A stretch of DNA of 64,000 bases from Zoogloea sp016790385 (GTDB taxonomy: Bacteria > Pseudomonadota > Gammaproteobacteria > Burkholderiales > Rhodocyclaceae). Of this stretch, positions 20,709 through 31,004 are shown one piece after another. The first letter of the stretch is position 1. Every line of letters starts with the position of its first letter. The position numbers and the translations under genes are program-made. The notes under the pieces are model-generated. The model was not told the DNA's origin. It did not search any database and saw nothing but the letters and a program-made list of their open reading frames with translations. The stretch is from NCBI RefSeq assembly GCF_041916735.1, contig NZ_JAYRYY010000001.1; one strand, 5' to 3'.

Positions 20709-22805
20709 TCACGCTCCGAATAACAATCTCTGACCGTCGGACGCCAGCGCGTCAGCCGGGCTCAACAAGTGACGCAAGCCGTCCTCGTCAAGTATCGTAA
20801 TGCCGAGTTGTTGCGCCTTTTCGAGCTTGCTCCCGGCATCGCTGCCAGCCACCACATAATCGGTCTTCTTCGAAACCGAGCCCACAACCTTTCCACCGGC
20901 AGCCTCGATCAATGCCGTCGCTTCATCCCGGCTCAAGCTGGGCAGACTCCCGGTCAGGACGACCTTCTTGCCACTCAAGGCTCCGGCCTCCGGGCGCGCG
21001 GCAGGCTCCGTCTCCTGCCAGCGCATCGCCCGCTGCAAGGCAGCGATCACTTCGCGGTTGTGGGGCTCCGCAAGAAAATCTAGGATGCAATGGGCCACCA
21101 CCGGGCCCACATCCGACACCTCCAGCAGGGCAGCCTCGTCGGCTTCCAGGAAATGCCCAAGTTTGCCGAAATGACGAGCCAGATCCTTGGCAGTCGTCTC
21201 ACCCACATTGCGAATCCCGAGCCCGAAGATGAAACGCGCCAGCGACGTGTCCCGGCTCGTGTCGATGGCGGCCAGCAGGTTTGCTGCCGACTTCTCCCCC
21301 ATCCTTTCAAGCCCGGCCAGCACCTCCTGGTTCACTCGATCACGATCGTAAAGATCCGCCGGGGTACGGACGATGCCAGCACTGACCAGCTGATTGACGA
21401 TCTGCTCACCCAGGCCGTCCACATCCACCGCCCGACGACCCGCGAAATGAAGCAAAGCCTGCTTGCACTGGGCGGGGCAGTACAGGCCTCCGGTGCACCG
21501 GGCCACGGCTTCATCCTCACCCCGCACGACATGGGAGCCGCATTCCGGGCAGACATGCTTTATCGCCTCCAGCAGGTCATAGCGAGGCAATTCGGACTCC
21601 CGACGCTCGGCGATCGAACCCACCACTTCCGGAATCACGTCGCCGGCACGGCGCACCACCACCCAGTCGCCAACCCGCACATCCTTGCGGTCGATTTCGC
21701 CCTGATTATGCAGAGTTGCATTGGTGACCGTGACGCCGCCGACGAACACCGGCTCCAGGCGGGCCACCGGCGTGACCGCCCCCGTGCGCCCCACTTGCAC
21801 ATCGATACCGAGCAGACGGGTGGCAACCTCCTGGGCGGGATACTTGTGGGCCACTGCCCAACGGGGTTCCCTGGAGACAAAACCGAGGGCTTGCTGAAGA
21901 TCGAGGCGGTCGACCTTATAAACCACGCCATCGATGTCAAAAGGCAACGCCTCGCGCAGAGCCGCCATGTCCCGGTGGAAACGCGCCAGCCCCTCAGGCC
22001 CGTCCGCACGGCAACGGTGTTCGCACACGGGCAGCCCAAACGCCGCGAGTGCATCAAGCACCTCCGAGTGGGAAGGCGGCATGGCCCAGCCCTTCACCTC
22101 GCCGAGCCCATAGGCAAAGAAGGACAAGGGACGCTTTGCAGTGATAGCGGGATCGAGCTGACGCAGACTGCCCGCGGCGGCGTTGCGCGGATTGACGAAC
22201 ACCTTTTGCCCGGCAGCCGCCTGACTTGCGTTGAGACGCTGAAAATCGTCCCTACGCATGTAGATCTCTCCCCGCACCTCCAGCACCGGCGGGGGCGCCC
22301 CCCGAAGTCGCAGGGGAATCCGCCGCAGGGTTCGCACATTGGGCGTCACGTCTTCACCCGTGCTGCCATCGCCGCGGGTCGCCGCCTGAACCAGCACCCC
22401 CTGCTCGTAGCGCAAGTTGATCGCCAGGCCGTCGAACTTGAGTTCGGCCGCATAGACGACCGGCGGTGCCGACTCGCTCAGGCCGAGCGCACGCCGTACC
22501 CGTCCATCGAAGCTCGCGGCCCCCTGATCGGTCGTATCGGTTTCGGTATGGATGGATAGCATCGGCAGCGCATGGGGCACTGCCGCAAGCTCGGACGAAG
22601 GACGACCACCGACCCGCAAGGTCGGGGAATCGGGGCTCTGAAGTTCCGGATAAGCGGTTTCAAGCGCCTGAAGTTCCTGGAACAAGCGGTCATACTCCGC
22701 ATCAGGAACAGTCGGCGCGTCAAGCACGTAATAGGCGTAGTCGTGGCGCTCCAGTTCCGCACGCAGGGCCGCCACCCGGGCGCGGGCGCCCTCAATTGCC
22801 GTCAT
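20709..22805 (-). CDS. ligA: NAD-dependent DNA ligase
   Basis: 698 aa replicative ligase sealing nicks at the expense of NAD. Order: Ia domain (HDYAYYVLDAPTVPDAEYD, 21-39), adenylation domain with nucleophile K123 in KFDG, OB fold, four-Cys zinc finger (CPECG and CPAQC), helix-hairpin-helix array, and C-terminal BRCT domain (about 615-690). Twelve bases after zipA. Confidence 0.99.
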   Translation of the reverse strand: MTAIEGARARVAALRAELERHDYAYYVLDAPTVPDAEYDRLFQELQALETAYPELQSPDSPTLRVGGRPSSELAAVPHALPMLSIHTETDTTDQGAASFDGRVRRALGLSESAPPVVYAAELKFDGLAINLRYEQGVLVQAATRGDGSTGEDVTPNVRTLRRIPLRLRGAPPPVLEVRGEIYMRRDDFQRLNASQAAAGQKVFVNPRNAAAGSLRQLDPAITAKRPLSFFAYGLGEVKGWAMPPSHSEVLDALAAFGLPVCEHRCRADGPEGLARFHRDMAALREALPFDIDGVVYKVDRLDLQQALGFVSREPRWAVAHKYPAQEVATRLLGIDVQVGRTGAVTPVARLEPVFVGGVTVTNATLHNQGEIDRKDVRVGDWVVVRRAGDVIPEVVGSIAERRESELPRYDLLEAIKHVCPECGSHVVRGEDEAVARCTGGLYCPAQCKQALLHFAGRRAVDVDGLGEQIVNQLVSAGIVRTPADLYDRDRVNQEVLAGLERMGEKSAANLLAAIDTSRDTSLARFIFGLGIRNVGETTAKDLARHFGKLGHFLEADEAALLEVSDVGPVVAHCILDFLAEPHNREVIAALQRAMRWQETEPAARPEAGALSGKKVVLTGSLPSLSRDEATALIEAAGGKVVGSVSKKTDYVVAGSDAGSKLEKAQQLGITILDEDGLRHLLSPADALASDGQRLLFGA

Positions 22806-22817
22806 GAATGACGCCGG

Positions 22818-23918
22818 TCAGGAAAACAGGCGCCGGGCCAGGGCAGAGCCCGGAGCGATACCGTACTCGGCCATCTGCCCCTGAAACTGCTCTATCTGAG
22901 CCCGGATCAGGCCAACGGCCTTTTCACCAAAAGGAGAACGGTTGTCATCCACCACCGCACCGTTAAGGGCCTCGGCGAGCTGCTGGGCCACCGCCATCAT
23001 GCGCTCGAACACCCTCACCCCCTCTGCCACCCGCGGCACATCAAGAGTCAACGTGACCCCCTGAGTGCTCAAGCCCCGCATCTCCTCGGCCACGAAAAGC
23101 GCAGGCTCCAGGTTGCCCAGCACGAACTGGCTCGCCCCCTGCTCGTCGCGGGCATGGAAACAGCCATCGTCGAGCAGTTCAAGCCCGGCCGCCTCGGCCA
23201 GACCGCGCAATTTGGTTCCCGCGAAGGCCTGATCGCGGGCCACCACATTGACGCCGATCTGGATATCGACGCCCGCACAGAAGCGATCAAGCTCGGCAGC
23301 CTGGGCCAGGGCTTCGCCTTTGGCCGGCAGCGATGGGATGGCCATGAAGATGTCGCACATGCGCTGAAGGCCATCGGCGACACGGGAGAGATCCGCCTCG
23401 CCCGCCGGGCCGCGACGATCCACCAGTTGCACCGCCACACAGACCCAATGGTAGCCATTCCCACTGTTTGGGCCGACGGCCTCCCAGCGATTCTCGGTAT
23501 CGGAAAAACCGAACCAGCGGACCGGCTTGAGAACACCCTGAAGCTGCTCCGCGGCGGCCTGCCAAAGCCGGCCGGCGACCACTGGCTCGATGGACTCGAC
23601 GCGAACGACCCAGTCTGCCCGCTCATCCACTTCAGGCGGCAGCAGTGGCGGTACGCGACGAGCACTGGCGTCCTTGACTGACTTGGCGCTGGCCTGAGGG
23701 CGAGCCGAAGCCTCGGCACCGATCACCGGTTCGACGCGCTCGCTGGAAGCCACGCCGACTGGCAGTTCGCTGAGCACAGGGTCCTGCGCACCGGCTGTCA
23801 CGAGTGGCTCCATGGCCTTGCGCTGCTTTCGCTCCTGCCACTTGTTGAACGCAAAAATGCCAACGACGACAACGCCGCCGACACCCACCAGTCCCATCTG
23901 CAACTCACTGATCGCCAT
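22818..23918 (-). CDS. zipA: ZipA-like cell division protein
   Basis: 366 aa. An N-terminal membrane anchor of about 8-24 (GLVGVGGVVVVGIFAF) is followed by a basic patch and a Pro/Ala/Glu-rich linker (about 35-95). A C-terminal globular region follows (about 100-366) whose end resembles the FtsZ-binding ZipA domain (LTLDVPRVAEGVRVFERMM). ZipA tethers FtsZ to the membrane. The smc-zipA-ligA order is the standard location in beta- and gammaproteobacteria and is the main support, since sequence conservation is low. The globular part is longer than in E. coli ZipA. Confidence 0.8.
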   Translation of the reverse strand: MAISELQMGLVGVGGVVVVGIFAFNKWQERKQRKAMEPLVTAGAQDPVLSELPVGVASSERVEPVIGAEASARPQASAKSVKDASARRVPPLLPPEVDERADWVVRVESIEPVVAGRLWQAAAEQLQGVLKPVRWFGFSDTENRWEAVGPNSGNGYHWVCVAVQLVDRRGPAGEADLSRVADGLQRMCDIFMAIPSLPAKGEALAQAAELDRFCAGVDIQIGVNVVARDQAFAGTKLRGLAEAAGLELLDDGCFHARDEQGASQFVLGNLEPALFVAEEMRGLSTQGVTLTLDVPRVAEGVRVFERMMAVAQQLAEALNGAVVDDNRSPFGEKAVGLIRAQIEQFQGQMAEYGIAPGSALARRLFS

Positions 23919-23938
23919 CGATTTCCCTTGTTTCCCAG

Positions 23939-26900
23939 TCAGGCTGCGCCGGATTCGGCCAGACGCAGCGCTTCCTCGATATCCACTTCCACCACTCTCG
24001 ACACCCCTTGCTCCTGCATCGTGACGCCAACCAGCTGCTGCGCGATCTCCATGGTGATCTTGCTATGGCTGATGAACACGAATTGGGTCTGCAACGACAT
24101 GCGCTTGACCATCTGGCAGTAGCGCTCGGTATTCGAATCATCCAGGGGTGCGTCGACCTCGTCCAGCATGCAGAAAGGCGCGGGATTGAGCTGGAACATG
24201 GAAAATACCAGAGCAATCGCCGTCAGGGCCTTTTCGCCGCCCGAAAGCAGCTGGATGGAGCTGTTCTTCTTGCCCGGGGGCTGCGCCACAATCGCGATCC
24301 CCGCGTCGAGGATCTCATCACCGGTCAGCACCAAGCGCGCCTCGCCCCCTCCGAACAGCATGGGGAACAAGCTGCCGAAATGGCGATTGACCGTATTGTA
24401 CGTCTCCTGAAGCTGCTCACGGGTCTCCCTGTCGATCCGCCGGATCGCATCCTCCAGCGTATCGATGGCCCCGAGGAGATCTTCGGTCTGGGCATCCAGG
24501 TAGGATTTCCGCTCCGAAGCGGCCTTCAGTTCTTCCAGCGCGGCGAGATTGACCGACCCCAGATCGGCGATCTCCCGCCCCAGGCGAGCCACCTCCCGCT
24601 GGAGGGAGCCCTCCCTCAGATCGGGGGTGAGCAGCGGTACAAGCGCGGCTTCATCGGCCTGAGCCTCTTCCAACCGTGCGGCATGCTGGCCTTCCGCCAT
24701 TTCGGCAGCCTGCACCCGCAGGCGCAGATCGGCGACCCGCTCCCGCTGAGGCGCGGCCGCGTGTTCGGTACGCAGGCGCTCATCCTCCAGCGCCCGCAGG
24801 CCGGCATTGGCTTCCTCGAGGGTATTCCGGCAGGCCGCCAGCGCCGCTTCACGCACCGTCCGCTGGGCAACCGACTCTTGCAGGGCGGCCGCCACCGATA
24901 CCTCGTCGATCTCCAGCAGGGATTCACGGCGCTCCACCAGCTCATCGGCGATACGTGCCAGCTGCTCGGCAGCCAAGGCCCGGTTCCGGTCGAGATCTTC
25001 GAGCTTGCTGCGACACTCCCGCTCGGCGTGCCGGGCCTCTTGCAGCTCCCGCGCCAGGGCCTGCTCCAGGGCACGGGTTTCCCGAACGGCGCTATCCCGC
25101 TCCCGACGCACCGACTCTGCCGCATCCAGGCGGCCGCGTTGCAGTTCGGCCATCTCGCGGCCACGCTCAAGCTCAGTTTCGGAACGCATCAGGCGATCCC
25201 GCTCGGCCTGCTCTGCGTGGGCAATCTCCCCCAGGTCACGATCGATCTGGCCGCAGCGCTCCTCGTAGCGCGTCCGGGCCTGGTTGAGTTTGAGCACTTC
25301 GACCTGCTCGGCATGCACCCGGGCCTGGAGAGCCTGGGCATCACGACGCAGGCTGGCAATGGAATCCTGCAGACGGCTGGCCAGGGCTTCCGCCTCGCCC
25401 ACCATGCTGTGGGCCATGGCCGCATCGTCCTGGGCCGCCTGCATTTCCACGCTCAGGTGCTCGATTTCCCGCTGGCGTTCGATGACCCCGTGCGTACGGG
25501 AATCAGGTGCATAGTGACTGAGGGCATGACGATCGAGGAGCCGCCCCTCCCGCGACACCAGCACCGTGCCGACCGGCAGTTCGCCGCGCCGCCCCAGCCA
25601 GCCGGAGAGATCGTCAGTGACAAAAACCCGGCCCAGCCAGGCATTCAAGGCTTCGCCAAGCTCCGCATCCGCCTCGACGAGGGAGCCCAGCGGGCGGGTA
25701 CCCGTCGGCGCATCGCCCCGCTCAGCCGCCGGAACGGCCCCAGGCAGCAGAAAGGCCACTGCCCCCGGCACCTTGTCGGCCAACGCTGCCAACGCGGCCT
25801 GTCCATCCGCCGCCGGCAGCGCAGCCAGCCTTTCCCGAAGCACGGCTTCAACCGCCAGCTCCCATCCCGCCTCGACGCGTATGCGTTGCCACAGGGGCGT
25901 CAGGGCGTCCAGGTGATGCCGTTTGAGCCAATCGCCCAGCTGCCCTTGCACCTGCACCTTGCTCTGCAATTGCACCAGCGCCTCCCGGCGCGCCCGCAGT
26001 TCGGTGGCCCTGCGCTGGGCCTGGCGCTCGGCCTCGACGGCTTGCTTGAGGGCCTGCTGAGCTGCGGGCACCTGGGCAGTGAGCTCGGCAAGCTCAGCCT
26101 GGGCACGGGACAGACCGTCCTCAGCCTCTTCAAGCATCGCCTCCCGCTCGGACAACTGACGCGTGTCCGGCGCCTGAACCGCCGATTGTTCCTGCTGCAA
26201 CCGCGCACGGCGCTGGGACAACGCCTCAAGGGTGCGCTCGCTGCTCACCCGGTGGGCCTCCTCAACACGGATCTGCTGCTCGGCGTGATTCAGTTCGCGA
26301 CGCACCGCGGCGGCGGCGGCATCGGCAGTGCGCAAGGCTTCTTCCGCCTCGGGCAGCCGTTCCCCCACCTCGGCATGGCGGGCATCGGCCTGCTCGACCC
26401 GTAATGCTGCATGTTCCAGCAGCCCGCTCCAGCGCTCGCCGTCGGCGGCCAGGGCGTCGAGCTGACTGCGCCACTGGGCGTCATCGCGCTCAAGCTGAGT
26501 CAGCCGACTTTCCAGAATGCGCCGGCTATCCCGCAGGCGGGCAAGTTCACCCTCCAGGCGGGTGAGTTCCGAACTCACCGCATAGAGTGCCTCCTGGGCC
26601 AACTGCACCCCTTCATTGGCGCCCAGCTGAGCACTGCGAGCGGTTTCCAGCTGGCCTTCAAGCAATTGAAGATGGCTTGAGTCTGCCTCGATCCGGCGGG
26701 TTGCCTCCGCCAGCTCCTCAGACAACCGGGCGCGCTCCGCCCGTGCCTCATTGCGCTTCATCAGCCACAGCAGATTTTGACGTTCGGAGAGACTGGCGTT
26801 GAGCTGCCGGAATTTCTCGGCAACGGCCGCCTGGGTTTCAAGCTTGCCGATCTGCTGACCAAGCTCGTTGCGAATGTCTTCCAGGCGGGTCAGGTTGTCC

Positions 26901-27463
26901 CGGGCATCGGACAATCGCCCTTCGGTCTCCCGGCGCCGTTCACGGTACTTGGTCACCCCCGCGGCCTCCTCGAGGAAGCCCCGCACTTCCTCAGGCTTGG
27001 CCTCGATGATGCGGGAGATCATGCCCTGCTCGATGATGGCGTAGGCCCGCGGGCCAAGGCCGGTGCCGAGAAACAGGTCAATCACATCCTTGCGGCGGAC
27101 CTGAACCCCGTTGATGTAGTAAGTGGACTCGCCGCTGCGGTCGAGCACCCGCTTTACCGCCACCTCGGCATAGGGCTTCCACTGGCCGGCGGCCTTGCCT
27201 TCGGCATTGTCGAATACCAGTTCGACACTGGCCCGGGACACCGGCTTGCGGGTCGTGGAGCCATTGAAGATGACGTCCATCATCGACCCCCCGCGCAGGG
27301 CCGAGGCCCGCGACTCGCCCAGCACCCAACGCACCGCGTCGATGATGTTCGACTTGCCGCAACCGTTCGGACCGACGACACCCACCAGATTGCCGGGCGT
27401 GAGCACGGTGGTCGGGTCTACGAAGGTCTTGAAACCGGCAAGCTTGAGTTTGGCCAGGCGCAC
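23939..27463 (-). CDS. smc: Chromosome segregation protein SMC
   Basis: 1174 aa condensin ATPase. Walker A GPNGCGKS is at 31-38. Two long coiled-coil arms (about 160-500 and 670-1000) flank the hinge (about 510-660). The C-terminal head has the LLSGGEKALTAIAL signature and MLDEVDAPLDD Walker B near 1080-1120. The start is the GTG at 27463 without a clear ribosome-binding site. Its kleisin and WH partners scpA and scpB are in this window at 56296-57679, in a different operon. Confidence 0.98.
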   Translation of the reverse strand: MRLAKLKLAGFKTFVDPTTVLTPGNLVGVVGPNGCGKSNIIDAVRWVLGESRASALRGGSMMDVIFNGSTTRKPVSRASVELVFDNAEGKAAGQWKPYAEVAVKRVLDRSGESTYYINGVQVRRKDVIDLFLGTGLGPRAYAIIEQGMISRIIEAKPEEVRGFLEEAAGVTKYRERRRETEGRLSDARDNLTRLEDIRNELGQQIGKLETQAAVAEKFRQLNASLSERQNLLWLMKRNEARAERARLSEELAEATRRIEADSSHLQLLEGQLETARSAQLGANEGVQLAQEALYAVSSELTRLEGELARLRDSRRILESRLTQLERDDAQWRSQLDALAADGERWSGLLEHAALRVEQADARHAEVGERLPEAEEALRTADAAAAAVRRELNHAEQQIRVEEAHRVSSERTLEALSQRRARLQQEQSAVQAPDTRQLSEREAMLEEAEDGLSRAQAELAELTAQVPAAQQALKQAVEAERQAQRRATELRARREALVQLQSKVQVQGQLGDWLKRHHLDALTPLWQRIRVEAGWELAVEAVLRERLAALPAADGQAALAALADKVPGAVAFLLPGAVPAAERGDAPTGTRPLGSLVEADAELGEALNAWLGRVFVTDDLSGWLGRRGELPVGTVLVSREGRLLDRHALSHYAPDSRTHGVIERQREIEHLSVEMQAAQDDAAMAHSMVGEAEALASRLQDSIASLRRDAQALQARVHAEQVEVLKLNQARTRYEERCGQIDRDLGEIAHAEQAERDRLMRSETELERGREMAELQRGRLDAAESVRRERDSAVRETRALEQALARELQEARHAERECRSKLEDLDRNRALAAEQLARIADELVERRESLLEIDEVSVAAALQESVAQRTVREAALAACRNTLEEANAGLRALEDERLRTEHAAAPQRERVADLRLRVQAAEMAEGQHAARLEEAQADEAALVPLLTPDLREGSLQREVARLGREIADLGSVNLAALEELKAASERKSYLDAQTEDLLGAIDTLEDAIRRIDRETREQLQETYNTVNRHFGSLFPMLFGGGEARLVLTGDEILDAGIAIVAQPPGKKNSSIQLLSGGEKALTAIALVFSMFQLNPAPFCMLDEVDAPLDDSNTERYCQMVKRMSLQTQFVFISHSKITMEIAQQLVGVTMQEQGVSRVVEVDIEEALRLAESGAA

Positions 27464-27703
27464 GTATTCTTGGAGGGGGAGAGAAAGACTCAGGCGTGCG
27501 GATGCTGCACCGCCACATTAACGACGGCCGCTATAATAACACCAGCCAAAAAAGCGGCTACCGGGTGCCATCCACTTGCCCGTCAGGCGTATGCGCATCC
27601 GTGTTGCCGCCCTGTCGATCAGCCAAGTGGGCGCCCGTTCCGGGCCCGCCCGGCATCATGACCCTCCGCCCGCTTCGGGCCGATTACAGGATACCTTCCC
27701 AAC
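27464..27703. other. Divergent intergenic region smc/dapC
   Basis: 240 bases. Holds TATAAT on the plus strand at 27532-27537, but with no good -35 at the right distance. The minus strand across the same bases reads TGTTATTAT, an extended -10-like sequence for smc. GC-rich short inverted repeats lie nearer dapC, for example GCCCG/CGGGC at 27668-27680 and CCACTTG/CAAGTGG. No open reading frame here is supported. Confidence 0.4.
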
Positions 27704-28918
27704 GTGAATCCGCACCTCCAGGATCTTCATCCCTATCCGTTCGAGAAGCTGCGCACCCTCTTCGAGGGTATTGTTCCCCCCGCCGGGCTGTCGCCGATCC
27801 GCCTCTCCATCGGCGAGCCCCAGCACGCGACCCCCGGTTTCATCCGCCAAGCCCTGGTGGACAACCTCGGCGGCCTCGCGAGCTATCCCACCACCCAGGG
27901 CTCCGACACGCTGCGCCAATCGATTGCGGGCTGGCTGGAACGCCGCTACGGGCTGCCTGGAATCAATGCCGCCACCCAGGTATTGCCGGTCAACGGCTCC
28001 CGGGAAGCCCTGTTCGCCTTCGCCCAGTGCGTGATCGACGGCTCGCGTCCCGATGCCCTGGTGGTGTGCCCCAACCCCTTCTACCAAATCTATGAAGGCG
28101 CCGCCTACCTGGCGGGAGCCACGCCCTACTTCGTCAACACGCTGCCGGATGACCGATTTGCTTCCGACTTTTCCGCCATTCCCGGTGGTGACTGGCAGCG
28201 GGTGCAGCTCGTGTATGTGTGCTCGCCCGGCAACCCTACCGGCCGCGTGCTTTCATTGGATGAATGGGCAGAGCTTTTCGCCCTGTCCGATCGCTACGGC
28301 TTCGTGATTGCCGCCGACGAATGCTATTCCGAGATCTACTTTGACGACGCCCAGCTGCCCATCGGCGGACTTGAGGCCGCTCACCGACTGGGCCGCGGTG
28401 ATTTCCGCAACGTGGTGATGTTCTCGAGCCTTTCGAAACGCTCCAATGTGCCGGGCATGCGCTCGGGCTTTGTGGCCGGCGACGCAGCCATTCTCAAGCG
28501 CTTTCTGCTCTACCGCACCTACCATGGCTGCGCGATGAGTCCGACGGTTCAGGCAGCCTCCGCCGCAGCCTGGAGCGACGAAGCCCACGTAGCGGAAAAC
28601 CGCCGCCTGTATCGCGAAAAATTCGACATCATCACGCCGATGCTCGCCGCCCATCTCGACGTGGCGCTTCCCGATGCCGGCTTCTATCTGTGGGCTCGGG
28701 TGGATCGGCTCGGGCTCTCCGACACCGAGTTCGCCCGGCGCCTGCAGGCCGAATATAATGTAACAGTTCTGCCCGGCAGCTACCTTGCGCGGGAAGCCCA
28801 TGGGGTCAATCCCGGAGCGGGTTTCGTGCGCATCGCTCTCGTTGCCGATCTGGCAGAGTGTGTCGAGGCGGCCCGCCGCATCGTCACCTTCGCCCAACAA
28901 CTTTCGAAGAACCCATGA
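27704..28918 (+). CDS. dapC: Succinyldiaminopimelate transaminase
   Basis: 404 aa fold-type-I PLP aminotransferase of the succinylase lysine/DAP pathway, converting N-succinyl-2-amino-6-oxopimelate with glutamate. The PLP lysine is K245 in FSSLSKRSNVPGMRSG; SPGNPTGRV and ADECYSEIYFD are the other cofactor blocks. GTG start, with a weak AGGA about 12 bases upstream. Overlaps dapD by four bases; the dap neighbours support this substrate over a general aminotransferase. Confidence 0.93.
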   Translation: MNPHLQDLHPYPFEKLRTLFEGIVPPAGLSPIRLSIGEPQHATPGFIRQALVDNLGGLASYPTTQGSDTLRQSIAGWLERRYGLPGINAATQVLPVNGSREALFAFAQCVIDGSRPDALVVCPNPFYQIYEGAAYLAGATPYFVNTLPDDRFASDFSAIPGGDWQRVQLVYVCSPGNPTGRVLSLDEWAELFALSDRYGFVIAADECYSEIYFDDAQLPIGGLEAAHRLGRGDFRNVVMFSSLSKRSNVPGMRSGFVAGDAAILKRFLLYRTYHGCAMSPTVQAASAAAWSDEAHVAENRRLYREKFDIITPMLAAHLDVALPDAGFYLWARVDRLGLSDTEFARRLQAEYNVTVLPGSYLAREAHGVNPGAGFVRIALVADLAECVEAARRIVTFAQQLSKNP

Positions 28919-29766
28919 GCGTCCAAATGCATATCACGCCCCACCACGACAACCCCTTCGCCACCCTGATCGAGGAGCTGTGGGAGCGCCGTGCCGACCT
29001 GTCGGCCGCCAGCGCCACCAAGGAACAGATCGAAGTCATCGAACACGTGATCGAAGAGCTGGATCAGGGCAAATTGCGCGTTGCCGAAAAGATCAATGGC
29101 GAGTGGGTGACCCACCAGTGGATCAAGAAGGCCGTGCTGCTTTACTTCCGCACCCATGACAACAGGATCATGGAAGGTGGCGATACCCGTTACTACGACA
29201 AGGTTCCGACCAAGTTCGACAACTACGACGCCCACGATTTCGCCGCTGGCGGTTTTCGCGTGGTGCCCAACGCCGTGGCACGAAAGGGCAGCTTCATCGG
29301 CAAGGGCGTCGTCCTGATGCCCTCCTACGTGAATATCGGCGCCTATGTGGACGAAGGCACGATGGTCGACACCTGGGCTACCGTCGGCTCCTGCGCCCAG
29401 ATCGGCAAGAACGTCCATCTTTCCGGCGGTGTCGGCATCGGCGGGGTGCTGGAGCCCCTGCAGGCCAACCCCACCATCATCGGCGACAACTGCTTCATCG
29501 GCGCCCGCTCCGAAGTGGTTGAAGGCGTGATCGTTGAAGACAACTGTGTCATCTCCATGGGGGTGTACATCGGCCAGAGCACCAAAATCTACGACCGTGC
29601 CACCGGCGAGGTCCACTACGGCCGCATTCCCGCGGGCTCCGTGGTGGTAAGCGGCAATCTGCCCTCGGCTGACGGCCAGTACAGCCTGTATTGCGCTGTC
29701 ATCGTCAAGAAAGTGGACGCCCAGACCCGCGCCAAGACCAGCATCAACGAACTCCTGCGCGACTGA
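28915..29766 (+). CDS. dapD: Tetrahydrodipicolinate N-succinyltransferase
   Basis: 283 aa cytosolic enzyme transferring succinyl from succinyl-CoA to tetrahydrodipicolinate. An N-terminal helical domain is followed by hexapeptide beta-helix repeats from about 110 to 240 (GVVLMPSYVNIGAYVDEGT). The start is the ATG at 28915, overlapping the dapC stop as ATGA; the frame is open upstream only as read-through of dapC. Confidence 0.97.
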   Translation: MSVQMHITPHHDNPFATLIEELWERRADLSAASATKEQIEVIEHVIEELDQGKLRVAEKINGEWVTHQWIKKAVLLYFRTHDNRIMEGGDTRYYDKVPTKFDNYDAHDFAAGGFRVVPNAVARKGSFIGKGVVLMPSYVNIGAYVDEGTMVDTWATVGSCAQIGKNVHLSGGVGIGGVLEPLQANPTIIGDNCFIGARSEVVEGVIVEDNCVISMGVYIGQSTKIYDRATGEVHYGRIPAGSVVVSGNLPSADGQYSLYCAVIVKKVDAQTRAKTSINELLRD

Positions 29767-29819
29767 CGATCCCTGCGGGCCGCCACCCCGGCGGCCCCTT
29801 TCCCCTTCCGGGCAGCCCG

Positions 29820-30992
29820 ATGATCATCGACAAGCTATTCGCGCTGATGGCCGAAAAAAAGGCCTCAGACATCTTCATTACCGTCGGCACCCCCATTCAC
29901 ATCAAGATCGACGGCAATACCTTGCCGATCAATCAGCAGGCCATGGATCCCAGCATGATCCAGCGCATGGCCTACGAGATGATGAACCCCGAACAAACCG
30001 AGCGCTTTGAAAGGCTCAAGGAGATGAACCTCTCCTTCGGCCGGCGGGACATGGGCAACTTCCGGGTGAACATCTTCTGGCAACGCAACAGCATCGCCAT
30101 TGTGGTGCGCTACATCCTCGGCGAGATTCCCCGGCTCGATACCCTTGGCCTTCCGACCGTGTTGTCCGAGGTCATCATGGAAAAGCGCGGTCTGGTTCTG
30201 GTCGTGGGCGCCACCGGATCGGGCAAGTCGACCACCATCGCTTCGATGCTTGACCACCGCAATGAAAACCGGTCAGGCCATATCCTCACCATCGAAGACC
30301 CGATCGAATATCTGTTCAAGCACAAGATGTCGATCGTCAATCAACGCGAAATCGGGGCGGACACCCTGGACTGGCAGAATGCTCTGCGCAGCGCCATGCG
30401 CCAGGCGCCCGACTGCATCCTGATCGGCGAAATACGCGACCGGGAAACCATGAGTGCGGCGCTTGCCTACGCCCAGACAGGTCATCTGTGCCTGGCCACC
30501 CTGCACGCCAACAACGCCTACCACGCGCTCAACCGTATCTTCAGCTTCTTTCCGCTCGACGGGCGAGCCCTGCTGTCCCTCGACCTGGCCGCCACACTGA
30601 AGTGCATTGCCTCTCAGCGCCTGATCAAACGGCCCGATGGCGGACGGATTCCAACGGTCGAGATCCTGTTGAACACCCGTCAGGTGGCAGAGCTGATCGA
30701 GCGCGGCGAGATCTCGGCCATCCGTGAAGCCATGGAGCAAAGCCTCGCGCAAGGCTCCCGCACCTTCGAGCAGGATCTGTTCCGTCTCTACAAGGACAAG
30801 GTGATCACCCTGGAGGAAGCCCTTGCCAACTCCGACTCGCCCACCAATCTTTCCTGGCTGATCAACAACGCCCAGTTCGGCAACGTCCATAGCGAAAAAT
30901 CCGGCCGATCCCCGTCCACCATCGACTTCGAGCAGACCGAACCGGATGGCGCGTCCTTCCGCGAATTCACTCTCGAACTCGACGACGACTGA
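29820..30992 (+). CDS. pilU: Type IV pilus retraction ATPase, PilU type
   Basis: 390 aa hexameric secretion ATPase. The N-terminal PAS-like domain (about 1-100) is followed by Walker A GATGSGKST at 130-138, Asp box EDPIE at 159-163, Walker B ILIGEIRDRE at 200-209 and a His box GHLCLATLHANN. It has a C-terminal extension past residue 345, where PilT usually stops, so PilU is preferred over PilT. PilU assists PilT in pilus retraction and twitching. It lies inside the dap cluster, 53 bases after dapD and 12 before dapE, with no other pilus gene nearby. Confidence 0.88.
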   Translation: MIIDKLFALMAEKKASDIFITVGTPIHIKIDGNTLPINQQAMDPSMIQRMAYEMMNPEQTERFERLKEMNLSFGRRDMGNFRVNIFWQRNSIAIVVRYILGEIPRLDTLGLPTVLSEVIMEKRGLVLVVGATGSGKSTTIASMLDHRNENRSGHILTIEDPIEYLFKHKMSIVNQREIGADTLDWQNALRSAMRQAPDCILIGEIRDRETMSAALAYAQTGHLCLATLHANNAYHALNRIFSFFPLDGRALLSLDLAATLKCIASQRLIKRPDGGRIPTVEILLNTRQVAELIERGEISAIREAMEQSLAQGSRTFEQDLFRLYKDKVITLEEALANSDSPTNLSWLINNAQFGNVHSEKSGRSPSTIDFEQTEPDGASFREFTLELDDD

Positions 30993-31004
30993 CAAAACAT
31001 AACC

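Noticed and set aside
24008..26404. 798-codon open frame on the plus strand opposite smc
   Set aside because: Mirrors the Glu/Arg/Leu-rich coiled-coil codons of smc; no family features.
27532..27537. Consensus TATAAT in the smc/dapC gap as a dapC promoter
   Set aside because: No -35 hexamer or extended -10 at suitable spacing and 167 bases from the start codon; recorded only in the region note.
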